A program made the translations under genes and the position numbers. DNA of 64,000 nucleotides from Lichina pygmaea (taxonomy: Eukaryota; Ascomycota; Lichinomycetes; Lichinales; Lichinaceae): contig OY730169.1 in assembly GCA_963422465.1 (NCBI GenBank), forward strand, positions 2,666,001 to 2,730,000, given 5' to 3'. A model generated the notes under the pieces. The model was not told the DNA's origin and made no database searches. It worked only from the letters and a program-made list of their open reading frames with translations. Positions 1 through 10,097 of the stretch are shown piece by piece (position 1 is the first letter of the stretch; every line of letters starts with the position of its first letter).

Positions 1-2
1 AT

Positions 3-1037
3 TGTGAGTGGGTGACAGTTGTCAAGACAATCTCTGCTGGTGGAGCCAAGATCCGGCCGCTTGTGATTTTCAAAGGCCAAGCACCTCAGACAAGCTGGTT
101 TTCAGATGACAAGGTGCCAGATTGGATCTACACTATGTCGGAGAATGGCTGGACAGACAATGGTATTGCCATCAACTGGCTGAACAACATGTTCTTGCCA
201 GAAACCAGGAGGGACAACAACACACAGATGCTTGTTATGGATGGTCATGGAAGTCACGCTACCATTGACTTCCAGTGGATCTGTTGGCAGAACCAGGTGT
301 ACATTGTCTACTTACCTGCCCACGCATCCCACGTCCTGCAGCCATTGGATCTGAGTTGCTTTTCCCCTGTGAAGTCTCAGTACTGGAAGCAGATTGCAGA
401 TCTTGCTGTCTTGGACGATGCAGCTGCAGTCAAGAAACACCGCTTTGTGACATGCTATCACAAGGCTCGGGAAGAAGGCTTGACCCCAAGGGTCGTACAA
501 GCAGGTTGGAAGGCCTCTGGAATGGTACCATACAACCCTCAAATGGTTGTCAACTTGTCGCAAGTAATGGCCCGGCCTCGAGACGTCCGTACGCCATCCC
601 CACCCCGAAAGCGAACCCGGAACTCGACAACTATTGAGTTCAAGACCCCCCGGAAGCCTGTACAGTTTACAGAGGCAATCCAGAAGCTAGGGACAGTCGA
701 TACAGTTGAAAATCTACAGAGAAGTGCACGGGCAATTTTGGAGAACGCTCGTAAAGCGACAGAAGAAGCAATTGTGAGACAGGCAAAGGCCACAGAGGAG
801 CTGCAAACTCTCGAGGCACGTCTCAGGGACATCAAGAAGCAGCCTGCACAACGATGGGTTCCAGTTGATCCCAACACCCGCTTTGCAGATGTCAAGAATA
901 TCCGGAAGGCAATCAAGGACAAGAAGAAGAAGCAGGAGGAAAGGGGGCGTCTAGCAGCACAGCGACAAGCTGGAAACTTGGCCCGGGATCTGGAGGTGCC
1001 CAGACTAGAAGACTGCATGTTTGAATTCCAAATATAA
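3..1037 (+). mobile_element. pogo/Fot1-type transposase, C-terminal part (cut by window edge)
   Basis: The reading frame is open at the left edge and runs about 345 residues to a TAA. It matches the DDE endonuclease of the Tc1/mariner pogo group (Fot1, Pot2, Tigger). An EWVTVVKTISA-like opening is followed by the second catalytic Asp in LVMDGHGSH and the third in LQPLDLSCFSP. After the catalytic core, where such elements carry a C-terminal tail, there is a Lys/Arg/Glu-rich segment (about residues 230-320) likely to be helical. The helix-turn-helix DNA-binding part and the first Asp lie outside the window. No stop interrupts the visible part, so the copy may be young. A G-rich end similar to two other loci follows at about 1085-1130. 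Host domestication cannot be excluded from this fragment. Confidence 0.85.
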
Positions 1038-2454
1038 TTCATTGTCAGTCGCCTATAGAGATTTCTGTAATGTAGAGTCGTGATTGTCGCATTTTGGCGA
1101 GTGGCCCGTTAGGGGGGGTGGCCCGCTCCCTCCCCCTCCTACGTACACATATCAACCCCAATGAAACAAAAGTGCCAACCCAATACCGTCAACCTACACA
1201 TAATCTGTCTTGGAACCAGTTCGCCAGGGAGCAAGAGGACTGGGATCAACCGTCTGCCCTGATGATTCTTTCTACCTATGAAAGAGCGCGGACGATACAG
1301 ACGGTCGCTCCACTCAAGCTGCAGCCTGGATCTACGGTATCAGATGATCGACAGATCTGGAAACATCTGTCAGACCGACGGAACATAGCAGAGCCCCTTC
1401 CTGGAGCTAATCACCCCATCCCCGGAGCTCCCCTACCCGGAGCTCCCGTACGTACCCGGAGCTTACAGGGCTGCCCCGCTCCCCGGGCTTCTTTGTCTTC
1501 TTTGTCGCGAATGGCCCTTCTAGACTCTGGGATCGGCTGGCTGACGGAACGGAATACAATTTGCAGCACGTACTGTACGGAGGAGGTACCCGGCCACGCC
1601 GGCTCTTGCTGCGATGCAACTTTGCAAGAAGACAAAGTGAGCTCACCCGCCTACGGGAGGATTGTGATCTATGCTGGCACGTACTACTGTATATGATGAT
1701 GATGATGATGATGATGACGAGAGTCGAGTGACTGCTTCCGCTTTTTTCCCATTGCCATTGCTGGCTTGCTTCGACAAAGTCTATGTGTCTTCTCTTATCA
1801 TGGTATGTTGCATCATCCACACTCGCAGTAACAGTCGCAGTAAACTTGTACTCGACACAAACTAAACCAAAGGAAAGAAAAGCAAAAAGAAACACTCTTT
1901 TGTTACCCGCCCTTCTGCCGTGCTTTGGAAGGAGGCAAGAAAGAGGGGGGGGAAGCTTTTTATATTTGTTCTGTCGTGAGTAACGAGTCTCCTCTTTCCA
2001 AACGTTCCGAGGTGGCTGGGGAGAGATGGGCGTGGTAGATGCTGGGGAATCGGCATGTGGACGACGTTCGATTGCAAGGGGAACACTGGGTATTTATTGG
2101 GCATCACAGGAAAGCGTAGGTGGTACAAAGGGCCTTGTATCGTATGCTCTGTGAAAAAGATGAGTCCTTCAGAAGCGAGGATCACTCCCCCCTTGGATGA
2201 GGGTTGTGGAAACAAGAGGAGAAGGCGTTCTCATGGCTGCCATTGGTATGGTGACGACTCTTCGGGCGGCCCCGGTTGGTACTTGGTCCTTGTCTGGAGT
2301 GAAAGGCTCGCTGGCGTTCGTGGAATGGAGCACGAGTAGCCTAAGCGTCGTGGGAACTGAGTGCGTCATACGATGTGCATTTGTTTCCTTATGGTGTGTG
2401 GTGGGTGAGACGATGGGGGTAGAGACTATACTGTCCAGGGAAGCTCTTCGCTGT
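1038..2454. other. intergenic region with possible transposon end and GAT microsatellite
   Basis: No convincing gene was seen. Positions 1085-1130 hold a GCATTTTGGCG motif followed by G-rich sequence that resembles 24165-24215 and 34565-34615 and may be the end of the adjacent pogo-type element. A (GAT)n run lies at 1693-1718. Reading frames here are short and show no family resemblance. Confidence 0.5.
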
Positions 2455-3314
2455 TTAAAGCAGCTCTTCGCATGTCCAGTCCTCGTAGCTTCAAGCCCGG
2501 AAGTTAGCTGTCGCTCTCTCAGAGCCTAGAGTATACGTGAAACCGTGGCCATCCCGACGGCTCCCTGCACAGGGTCTCGAAAGCAAAAAAAAGGAGCGAG
2601 GGTAGAGCAGAAAGAGAAAAGGTCGATAGAAGAACTCACTGCCCGTCTGGTAGGTATCTTCGTACAATCAACGGTATCTTCTTCTCCCGCAGCTCCTTGA
2701 TGGCTATTTGCAGCGGGTCCGTCTCGCCCTCGAGGTCCACAAGCACTGGAGCGTTCATGCTACACATTTAACAGCCCGTCAGCTGCGGCCGTCTGTCAAA
2801 TACGGGCGAGATTCATTCTAAAAGGACCGTCGAAGGGCCGTACCTGATCTGTAACGCGCGAGTGCCCAGCACCCGCGCCTTCTCGTACTTGGTCATGTAT
2901 GGCGTCGTCGTTCTATCCCCGGTCGGTATCTTCATGGCCTTCCGCGGCGCGGGGCCGGTGTTTCGTGTGGCAGCCGCGGCGGCGCTCGGGTCGCCACTGG
3001 TCACGACGGTGTTGTTGCCGTGGGCACCGTTGACTCCGTTGATGCCGTTGACCATCTGCGAGTCCCCATTTCCATCGACGGCTTCGCCATCCGGTGCGGC
3101 ATCGGGATCTTGCGTGTACTCGCCAGCGTCGATCTCTGCGTCTTCGACCTCGGGCTCGACGGGTTCTTCGTCTTCAAAGGTCGGTTCGTAGTCTCCGTAC
3201 CTGCCGCGGAAACCAATACGTTCAGATGACATGTTTGCAATATGCAGATGGAACAGCTCACTCTTCTCCACCACCACCGTCGCCACCGCCGTAATCATCG
3301 CCAAAGTCTGACAT
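2455..3314 (-). CDS. rpb6: RNA polymerases I, II and III subunit RPABC2 (Rpb6)
   Basis: Four exons: 3262-3314, 2844-3200, 2640-2759 and 2455-2488, giving 187 aa. Rpb6 is the shared omega-like subunit of the three nuclear RNA polymerases; it helps assemble and stabilise the clamp and the largest subunit. The protein starts [11 protein letters not shown], has an acidic low-complexity N-terminus as in other Rpb6 proteins, and then the family core [40 protein letters not shown] and [13 protein letters not shown]. The small last exon supplies [10 protein letters not shown], matching the usual YEDW..EEL ending; without it the protein would stop at PDGQ. All introns are GT..AG and phases agree. It is divergent from the TFIIIA gene, with 237 bp between the start codons. 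Confidence 0.95.
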
Positions 3315-3551
3315 GGCTAAAGCTTGGTAGGAAAGATGGTAAGCGGTCGATGAGCGACGTGTGCGAGCTAGGAAAGTTGCTGCTCAGTCGCGGTCCGCCC
3401 AAATCGGAATGTGGAAATCTTTGAGATGCTGGCGCCTAGCCCGCCTAATGGCGCAAAGTCTATTTCGGAGCGTCAGCGCAAGCCTACATACTTCCGTCCA
3501 GTACGTACAATTTCGAGACCTGGAATAACTTCTGCCGAGTGGTGGGGCACA
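3315..3551. promoter_or_regulatory. divergent promoter between rpb6 and TFIIIA
   Basis: This 237-bp gap separates the start codons of RPABC2 and the TFIIIA-like gene, so it must contain both promoters. Both products serve core transcription, TFIIIA specifically for 5S rRNA synthesis by Pol III, a polymerase that contains RPABC2. Shared control is an inference; I saw no recognised element. Confidence 0.4.
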
Positions 3552-6072
3552 ATGAAGAGGAAGCGAGTGGATTCCGGCCAGGAGCCAGTAACGCTAAGTT
3601 CAGGTGCGGTCTCGTTCGTCTAACTAATGAATGCGCACTCTTGGTCTAATCGACACTTGCTCAGATTGCTCCGACAATGAAAGTGAAAGAGAGTGCTCTC
3701 CCAACGGCGATGAAGACGACCTTCCGGACACGAATGCTACGTCCCCGGCAGCCCATGATGCCCCACCCTCGACCCCCTCGTCACTACTCTCGAAGCCAGT
3801 TTCGGAACAGAAGGTCCATAGCTGCACCATCGATGGCTGCGGGAAATCCTACAACCGGCCAGCTAGGCTGGCAGAGCACATGCGTAGCCATACAAACGAA
3901 AGGCCCCATAAATGCATCTACGATGGATGCACCAAGGACTTCTTGCGCAGAACCCACCTCTGCCACCATGTTAAAAGTGTCCACACGAATTTCCGCGACT
4001 ACACCTGTGATTTTGCTGGCTGCAAGAAAAGTTTCTTGACGGTGGCAAGGTTGAGGAGGCATCGAGCCGCGCACCAGGTACAGAACCAATATGTCTGCTC
4101 CAGCTACCCGCCATGTGCCGGGGTGTTCCGCAAACACTCGACGCTGCAGAGACATGTTCTGTCCGCTCACTTGAACCAGAAACCATTCGCTTGCGAGCAT
4201 GCGGACTCTCCTGGCTCGACCCCTTGCAAAGAGACCTTCGACACTGCGGCTCAGCTGCGGAAGCATCGGGGAAGGTGCCACTCAGGCCAACGCTTCTGGT
4301 GCAGTCAGTGTGCTCCAGCTGCCGGTGCTGCTACTGGAGGGGACATTGGTGAAGGACGAGCAGATGCGGAAGGGCAACGAGAACCTACCCAGGACGAGGA
4401 TGAGCCCTCGGAAGAGTTTGAATTCGCAACGTACGCCTTGCTTCAGGCCCACATTCGAGCCGCGCATGCACCGACATGCGGTGTATGCTCCAAGGTCTGC
4501 ACCTCGCAGCGTCAGCTCCGTCAGCATCTCGGTAGCTGTCACCCTGAAGCTGGAGGTGACGACGGAAGCGTCAGTGCTCCGCAAAAGCTCTATGTATGCG
4601 ATATCGATGGATGCGGCCGTGAGTTTCCCCGAGCGTACAATCTCAAGGTCCACCGGCGGACAGTGCACGGCGGGAAGAGGCAGTTCATCTGCAGCGCGGA
4701 CACGGACCTGAGCAGTTCCAACAAAGTTCCTGGTTGGCAGGGCCAAGGCGCATGTCTCCGTGCGTTTGGAACCAAGGGAAATCTCGAGGAGCATATCCGG
4801 ACGCAACACCTCGGTCTCCCTGGCAGGGCCCGACCTGACAGGGGCACCGCCGCCGCCACCACGGACGCCGCGGCCGATGATCCATCTCGTGCCGGCGGCA
4901 GTGGGGTGGCAAAGCCATCGAGCATAGCTGAACTCACAGGACTTGGCTTCTACGACGATGCCGAGGAATCTGGTCGACACCTGGAATGTCCTCTTGCGCC
5001 GGGCTGTCCACGTCGGTTCACGCGTCCTTACGACATGAACGTGCACCTACGCAAGCATCACGGTCTCTTCCGTGACGATGGGCCCAACCAGGACCACGAA
5101 ATGGCGCTCCTATCCGGTGGCGAAGATGTCGACGTCTTCACTGGGATCGAAGAGCGCACGGAGGTCGGGGAGGTGGGGTCGGGGCCCAAACAAGACCGCG
5201 AACTGGTGCTCTTATTCGGCCGCGAGGATGTAGACGTCTCCACTGGGCTTGAAGAGCGCACAGAGGTCGAGGATATGGAGCCGGAGCCCGACCAAGACCA
5301 CGATATGGCGTCCCTGTTCGATGGCGAAGATGTCGACGTCTCCACTGGGATCGAAGAGCGCACGGAGGTCGAGGAGATGGAGCCGGGGTCCAACCAAGAC
5401 CACGAAACGGCGCTCCTATCCGGTCGCGAGGATGTAGACGTCTCCACTGGGCTCGAGGAGCACAGGGGGGTTGAGGAGATTACGCCGGGGCCCAACCAAG
5501 TCCGCGATATAGCGGTCTTATTCGGTGGCGAGGATATCGACGCCCCCGTCGAGTTCGAAGAGCACACCGAGGTGGAGGTGGAGCCGGCGGCCAACCAAGA
5601 CCACAAGACGGCGCTTCTTTCCGGTCGCGAGGGTGTCACTGTCCCCACACAGCTCGAACAGCGCACGGAGGTCGAGGAGATGGAGCCGGCGGCCAACCAA
5701 GAGCACGAAACGGCGCTTCTTTCCCGTGGCGAGGATGTCGACGGCCCCACTCGGCTCGAAGAGCGCAGGGCGGTCCAGGAGGCGGAGGCCGCGGCCAGCT
5801 TGGCGTGCTATGAAATCGATGCGTTTGACGACAGCCACAACCCTTGGACGGACGAGAACGCCCGAGGGTATACGATCGTGGACCCGACCGTCATCTTCGG
5901 CGATCCGTTTGGGGTCGACGGCCCGAGCACCGATCAGACGGCCGACCAGGCCGCCGTCCCGTACGAGGGCGCGCGCCGCGTCGTCGTCCAGCGAGACCAG
6001 GAGCGGGAGATCGAACAAGCCTTTGACTCATACATCGCGTCCTTGCAAGAAAGAGCAGGCAGGGGAAGGTAA
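3552..6072 (+). CDS. TFIIIA-like C2H2 zinc-finger protein with acidic tandem repeat
   Basis: Two exons, 3552-3603 and 3665-6072, give 819 aa. The first exon encodes MKRKRVDSG with a basic NLS-like start; the intron has GTGCGG and CTCAG ends and a CTAAC branch-like site. Ten C2H2 fingers follow. Finger 1 (GKSYNRPARLAEHMRSHTNE, about residue 71) and finger 3 (CKKSFLTVARLRRHRAAH) are diagnostic of fungal TFIIIA, which binds the 5S rRNA gene and 5S RNA. Finger 6 has a long insert between its Cys and His pairs. A linker of about 60 residues separates fingers 9 and 10, recalling the insert before the last finger of yeast TFIIIA. Residues 490-726 are seven tandem copies of a 34-residue acidic unit, then a tail of about 90 residues. 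The repeat makes the protein roughly twice the usual length. The family call is firm; the repeat's role is unknown. Confidence 0.9.
5080..5790 (+). repeat. seven-unit 102-bp coding tandem repeat in the TFIIIA gene
   Basis: Seven units of 102 bp (one is 99 bp) start at 5080, 5182, 5284, 5386, 5488, 5587 and 5689. Each encodes about 34 residues with the pattern NQDHE.ALLSGREDVDVSTG followed by LEERTEVEEMEP. Copies differ at many positions but almost always by whole codons, so the frame is conserved throughout. Confidence 0.95.
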
Positions 6073-6248
6073 CTTTTACCCGATGCGCATCTTGCTGTGG
6101 GGATGGACTCCCAATCTTCGTCGTCGTCCCCTCTTTTCTCCTCCTTCTCTCAAAATTGCCCTCGATGTAATCATCCCCATCTTTTCGGCAGACCCAAGCC
6201 CATACAACAACAACAACTACAACAACAACAACTACAACAACAACAACT

Positions 6249-6300
<52 letters not shown>

Positions 6301-6533
6301 CTGTACGCCGTGCCCTCTCGTCGTCCTTTACCGGAGAACACGTTCCATTCGGACGGATGAACCAACACGGTCGTTCTTACAGTTTAATCAGCCTTCTTTG
6401 GGGGAGCAGAGCAGGACGGAAAAGGAATACAAAAAAAGCAAAAGTGTTTTAGAAGCGTCCAGTTTACTGATAGTAGTGAGGCCTTCTTCTCCGGTTTACG
6501 TCTTTTGAATCTAGCACACCAACTTCTTTCCGA
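6073..6533. repeat. 3' flank of TFIIIA with a long CAA microsatellite
   Basis: A (CAA)n tract broken by a few CTA triplets covers 6204-6301, about 100 bp, just downstream of the TFIIIA stop codon. No gene is seen between 6073 and the LINE target site at 6534. Confidence 0.8.
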
Positions 6534-6712
6534 AAAAACACTACTTTGATTGATTGATTGAATTCCTACACCATTCTAGCACTAGTGTATCTAGGCTACG
6601 CTGGGTCAACTTATAGAATTAGGCTAGGAAAACTCAAAAAACCTCTCCCTGCAGCGCCTCAGGCAGCGCTATCCTCCCGAGTAATCTGTAGAACATGGGA
6701 AAAACACTACTT
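6534..6712 (-). mobile_element. 5'-truncated LINE tail, copy 1 (minus)
   Basis: Positions 6547-6699 are the reverse complement of the 3' end of the LINE at 6895-8544, including the CTACACCATTCTAGCACTAG stretch, and end in a (TTGA)n run, the tail read from the other strand. The insertion is flanked by a 13-bp direct repeat, AAAAACACTACTT, at 6534-6546 and 6700-6712, the target-site duplication expected from target-primed reverse transcription. Only about 150 bp of 3' non-coding sequence was copied. Confidence 0.9.
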
Positions 6713-6881
6713 ACTGTACATCTCTGTGATTCTAATTCTTAGGCTCAGACACTACTTACACTGCACTGCATATCCCTCCTCAAGACTCTTTTCTCTGGTT
6801 TAAACCCCCCCAAGTCTCGGTTTTTATCCCTTCAAAAGGGGGGGGGGGGTTTCTGAGAAAACAAAGCATGTACACTACGTA

Positions 6882-8557
6882 TCTAGAAGTTCTTCCAGGT
6901 GTCCACCGGCATACCGCAGGGGTCCCCAGTCTCCCCAATCCTTTTCCTATTCTTCAACAAGGATCTGGTCGACTTCTGCGCTCGAGGAACCGGGAAGGTG
7001 TCGGCTATCGGCTTTGTCGACGATGTCAACATCCTAGTGGTCGGCAACAGCACAGAAAGCAACTGCCGAGTGCTGGAACACGTCCACCACGGCTGCACCG
7101 CATGGGCTGACCGCCACGGAGCCGCCTTTGCGCCACACAAATACGAGTTGATGCACCTGACTCGTTCCCCAAGGCGATTCAACATGGCCGCAGGCGTCAA
7201 CTTGGAAGGTATCACCAAGGCCCCACAACCAACCCTCCGGATACTCGGCATCCTGCTGGACCCGAAGCTTCGCTGGGGACCGCACATGAAGCGCACAGCC
7301 GAAAGGGCAACACAGCAAAACCGGGCCCTCTCCGCCATCACAGGATCCACCTGGGGAGCCACCTTCGACAAAGCACGGCTGATCTACAACACTGTGGTGC
7401 GCCCAGTCATTACCTACAGACCAACAGTGTGGAGCCCGCTGGACAGCCTCCTGAGGCCAGCACACCGACGCTGGATTCGAGACACCCTCGATCAGCAGCA
7501 ACAACACTGCCTGCGGTCAGTTACTGGCGGCTTCAGAGCCACCAGCCGGAAGCAGCTCGAGAGCGAGGCCGCTGTCCCACCGCTCCGGGCGCACATGGCA
7601 CGACTGCAGCTACAGGCACGTGCCAGGATGGAAGCCTCCGGGGTCCGGACAGAGATTCAAGAAGCCTGCGAACAACTCAGGCGTCAGCTGGCCCGACGAC
7701 CAGGCCGACGCCGCCGCACCTACATCTCACCAGGCCAGGCGCGTCACTGCTGGGCAGAGTCAATCCTCTGGCCTCAGCGGCCACTGGAATCCACCAAGGG
7801 GTCTCTGGGCCTGCCCCCGTGGGCTGACAGCCACCCCGCAGCCACTCCACCCCCAGGCACTCCCCCACGAACAGTCTGGCAGGCCCGTTTGCTATCGGAG
7901 CAATGGTGCTGGGAGCGATGGCATGAGCTCCATGGCGGGCCCCCACCTCAGGTCCAGCTGCTGGACCCAGATCCTGGAGGGGGAGACAACTGGAAGCCGG
8001 ACAAGATGCCGTACCGGGCGTCTCTCCGGCTTTGCGCCGGCCTATCCAAGGCCCAAAGCAGCATCTTAACGCAGATGCGCACAGGTAAGATTGGGCTGGC
8101 CACCTTCCTCTGCAGGCGACAAGTCCCCGGCTTCCCGACGCCGGCTTTTTGCTGCGGAGCGCAGTGGGAGACTGCCAAGCATGTAGTCCTGGAGTGCCCA
8201 CGCCTGCAGTGAGTACGCCGCAGTCTCTATACTGCGACTGCTACTACTGACTACCAGGTGATGATCTCGCGCCCGCGGCCCGCCGCCGCCCTCACCTCGT
8301 GGATCCTACGCCACGGAGTTCTCCCCCAGTTCTCCTGGGCCCAGGAGCAGCTGGATACTGGTTGCTAACCAGCCACCCCCCCCACGTTCTACAGATTACT
8401 CGAGAGGATAGCGCTGCCTGAGGCGCTGCAGGGAGAGGTTTTTTACTCAGTTGAGTCTTCCCAGCCTGATTCTATAGTTGACCCAGCGTAGCCTAGATAC
8501 ACTAGTGCTAGAATGGTGTAGGAATTCAATCAATCAATCAATCAATCTAGAAGTTCT
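6882..8557 (+). mobile_element. 5'-truncated Tad/I-type LINE, copy 2, with target-site duplication
   Basis: The element body is 6895-8544. It is flanked by a 13-bp direct repeat, ATCTAGAAGTTCT, at 6882-6894 and 8545-8557, and ends in an (AATC)n tail of about 20 bp. It begins inside the reverse-transcriptase domain, so the endonuclease and upstream parts are missing. This truncation and a lost start mean it was not mobile on arrival. Its 3' 150 bp match copies 1 and 3 elsewhere in the window. Confidence 0.92.
6899..8368 (+). pseudogene. LINE reverse transcriptase, C-terminal half, with one in-frame stop
   Basis: The frame opens with STGIPQGSPVSPILFLFF, a reverse-transcriptase palm motif, then GFVDDVNIL, the variant of the catalytic [FY].DD box. 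Thumb-region and C-terminal sequence follow, with a Cys/His knuckle (FCCGAQWETAKHVVLECP), as in Tad/I-type fungal LINEs. A TGA at 8210-8212 ends the open frame after 437 codons, but the same frame continues with recognisable LINE sequence (SWILRHGVLPQFSWAQ) to a TAA at about 8366. A CGA or CAA codon may have decayed to TGA. There is no start codon of its own; the copy is 5'-truncated. Confidence 0.88.
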
Positions 8558-8612
8558 GCATGGGCTCAACAGCTAAATCAGAGTAGTAGGAATAAAATGG
8601 AAAATAAAAAAT

Positions 8613-8845
8613 AGTGAGGCCAGTGAGACTAGTGAGACTAGTGAGACTAGTGAGGCCAGTGAGGCCAGTGACACCACTGACACTACTGACATCACTGATA
8701 TCACTGACATCACTGACATCACTGACATCCCTGACACTACTGACACCCCCAACGCCATTGACACCACTGACGCCACTGACACCACTGACATCACTGACTT
8801 CCCTGACATCCCTGACACTCCCGACACCCCCAACACCACTGACGG
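8613..8845. repeat. 9-bp minisatellite (ACTGACAYC-like)
   Basis: About 25 tandem copies of a 9-bp unit related to ACTGACACC and AGTGAGACT run from 8613 to 8845. Being a multiple of three, the unit leaves frames open on both strands and produces repetitive peptides such as LTSLTPLTP. I see no evidence that these are translated. Confidence 0.9.
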
Positions 8846-8956
8846 CGCGTGCAACTCTCTGCAGCCCATCTCCACCTCGGTACAATACACATCTCGCAAC
8901 TCCAGCCTTACATAAACGTTACATACCAGTCATACACAGGCGTTGCGCGCGCTCTC

Positions 8957-9100
8957 CCCGAGAGTCTTTGACAGCCCCTCGAGGTCCTTCAACAGCCCCT
9001 CGAGGTCCTTCAACAGCCCGTTGAGGTTCTTTGACGGCCCCTCGAGATTCTTTGACAAGCCCTTGAGGTTCTTCGACGGCCCCTCGAGGTTCTCTGGAAT
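8957..9100. repeat. 21-bp minisatellite
   Basis: Six to seven copies of a 21-bp unit (CCCCTCGAGGTCCTTCAACAG and variants) lie between the 9-bp minisatellite and the permease 3' end. On the minus strand the unit encodes heptads such as KNLEGPS in a 60-codon open frame (8930-9112). A real product is possible but unsupported. Confidence 0.85.
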
Positions 9101-9189
9101 GTTCATTGGCAAGAGGTCCTTCTCGACGTGACCGGTGGATCAAGGTACTGTACGGAATCGGTTGGGAGGGACCGGACGTCCTACGGTGA

Positions 9190-10055
9190 TCATCTGTCGA
9201 CCAGTCTCGTTGAGTTCGCCGCGTCCCCCGTTCTTGGACATGGACCGTGTAAAGCATCCCTCACCGGTACACCTGCACCGGGTAGAGCCCCGCAGGGTCT
9301 CCGACTCCGACACGCCGCCACCGACGCCGCCGCCGCACGCCCGCGCTCCCCCGTGATCTTCGCTCTGAGGATCCACCAGGCACCGGCGAAGATGATGACG
9401 GCGAGCAAGATGGCCGTCTGGGAGGGCGCGTACAGCACGCCGCGCACGAGGAGCAACGAACCGGCGCCGAAGAAGACCATGGGGATCCCGATGAAAGGCC
9501 GATACGGGCGCAGCAGCGGCGGTCGGCGTCGGTATCGCAGGTGGAAGATGCCCGCCGTTGTCAGGAGGAAGAACGTGAACTCGGCGATGCCTGGGAAAGG
9601 AAGGCGGTTGGCGGATCCGTTAGGAAGTTGCTTTGGTGTTTATTTATTGGTGGGCCGGGAGTGAGGAGGGGGGGTGTACCGATGAATGTAAGAAGCGCCT
9701 TGAATGTTCCCAGGTAGATGTAGAAGACGGCTGTTATCCCGTTGAACGCGATCGCTGCACTGGGCTCGTCGTCGGCGGGCCATCCTCGATCAAGTCAGTA
9801 GGGGTCATGAGACGTGATCCATCATCAGACACGGTCTCCCGATGGCCAAAGACGGACGTACAGGCTAGCCGAAGATATGACATGCTGAAGCGGAAGGCGG
9901 ACAGGACACGAGGGCCAGCCGCGAACGAACGAGTAGATATATACCTACACCGGTGTCTTTCTCGCCTGAAGATCCCTTCCAAGTCTGGCAACAACAGTCG
10001 TGACCCTGGTCAACGCTTTGCCTAGACGGCCTCTGCGGAGCCAGCCGGGGTCATG

Positions 10056-10097
<42 letters not shown>

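Noticed and set aside
5058-5750. Long minus-strand reading frame of 230 codons
   Set aside because: It is the antisense of the TFIIIA repeat; its Ser/Thr-rich repetitive peptide simply mirrors the GC-rich codons of the real gene.
8209-8257. Apparent 49-bp spliceosomal intron in the LINE (GTGAGT to TACCAG)
   Set aside because: Splicing would create an immediate stop (CAG TGA). The unspliced frame continues with LINE-like sequence after a single TGA, so a point change is simpler.
8613-9112. CRISPR-like array
   Set aside because: The repeats are contiguous minisatellites without unique spacers, and the window is eukaryotic.
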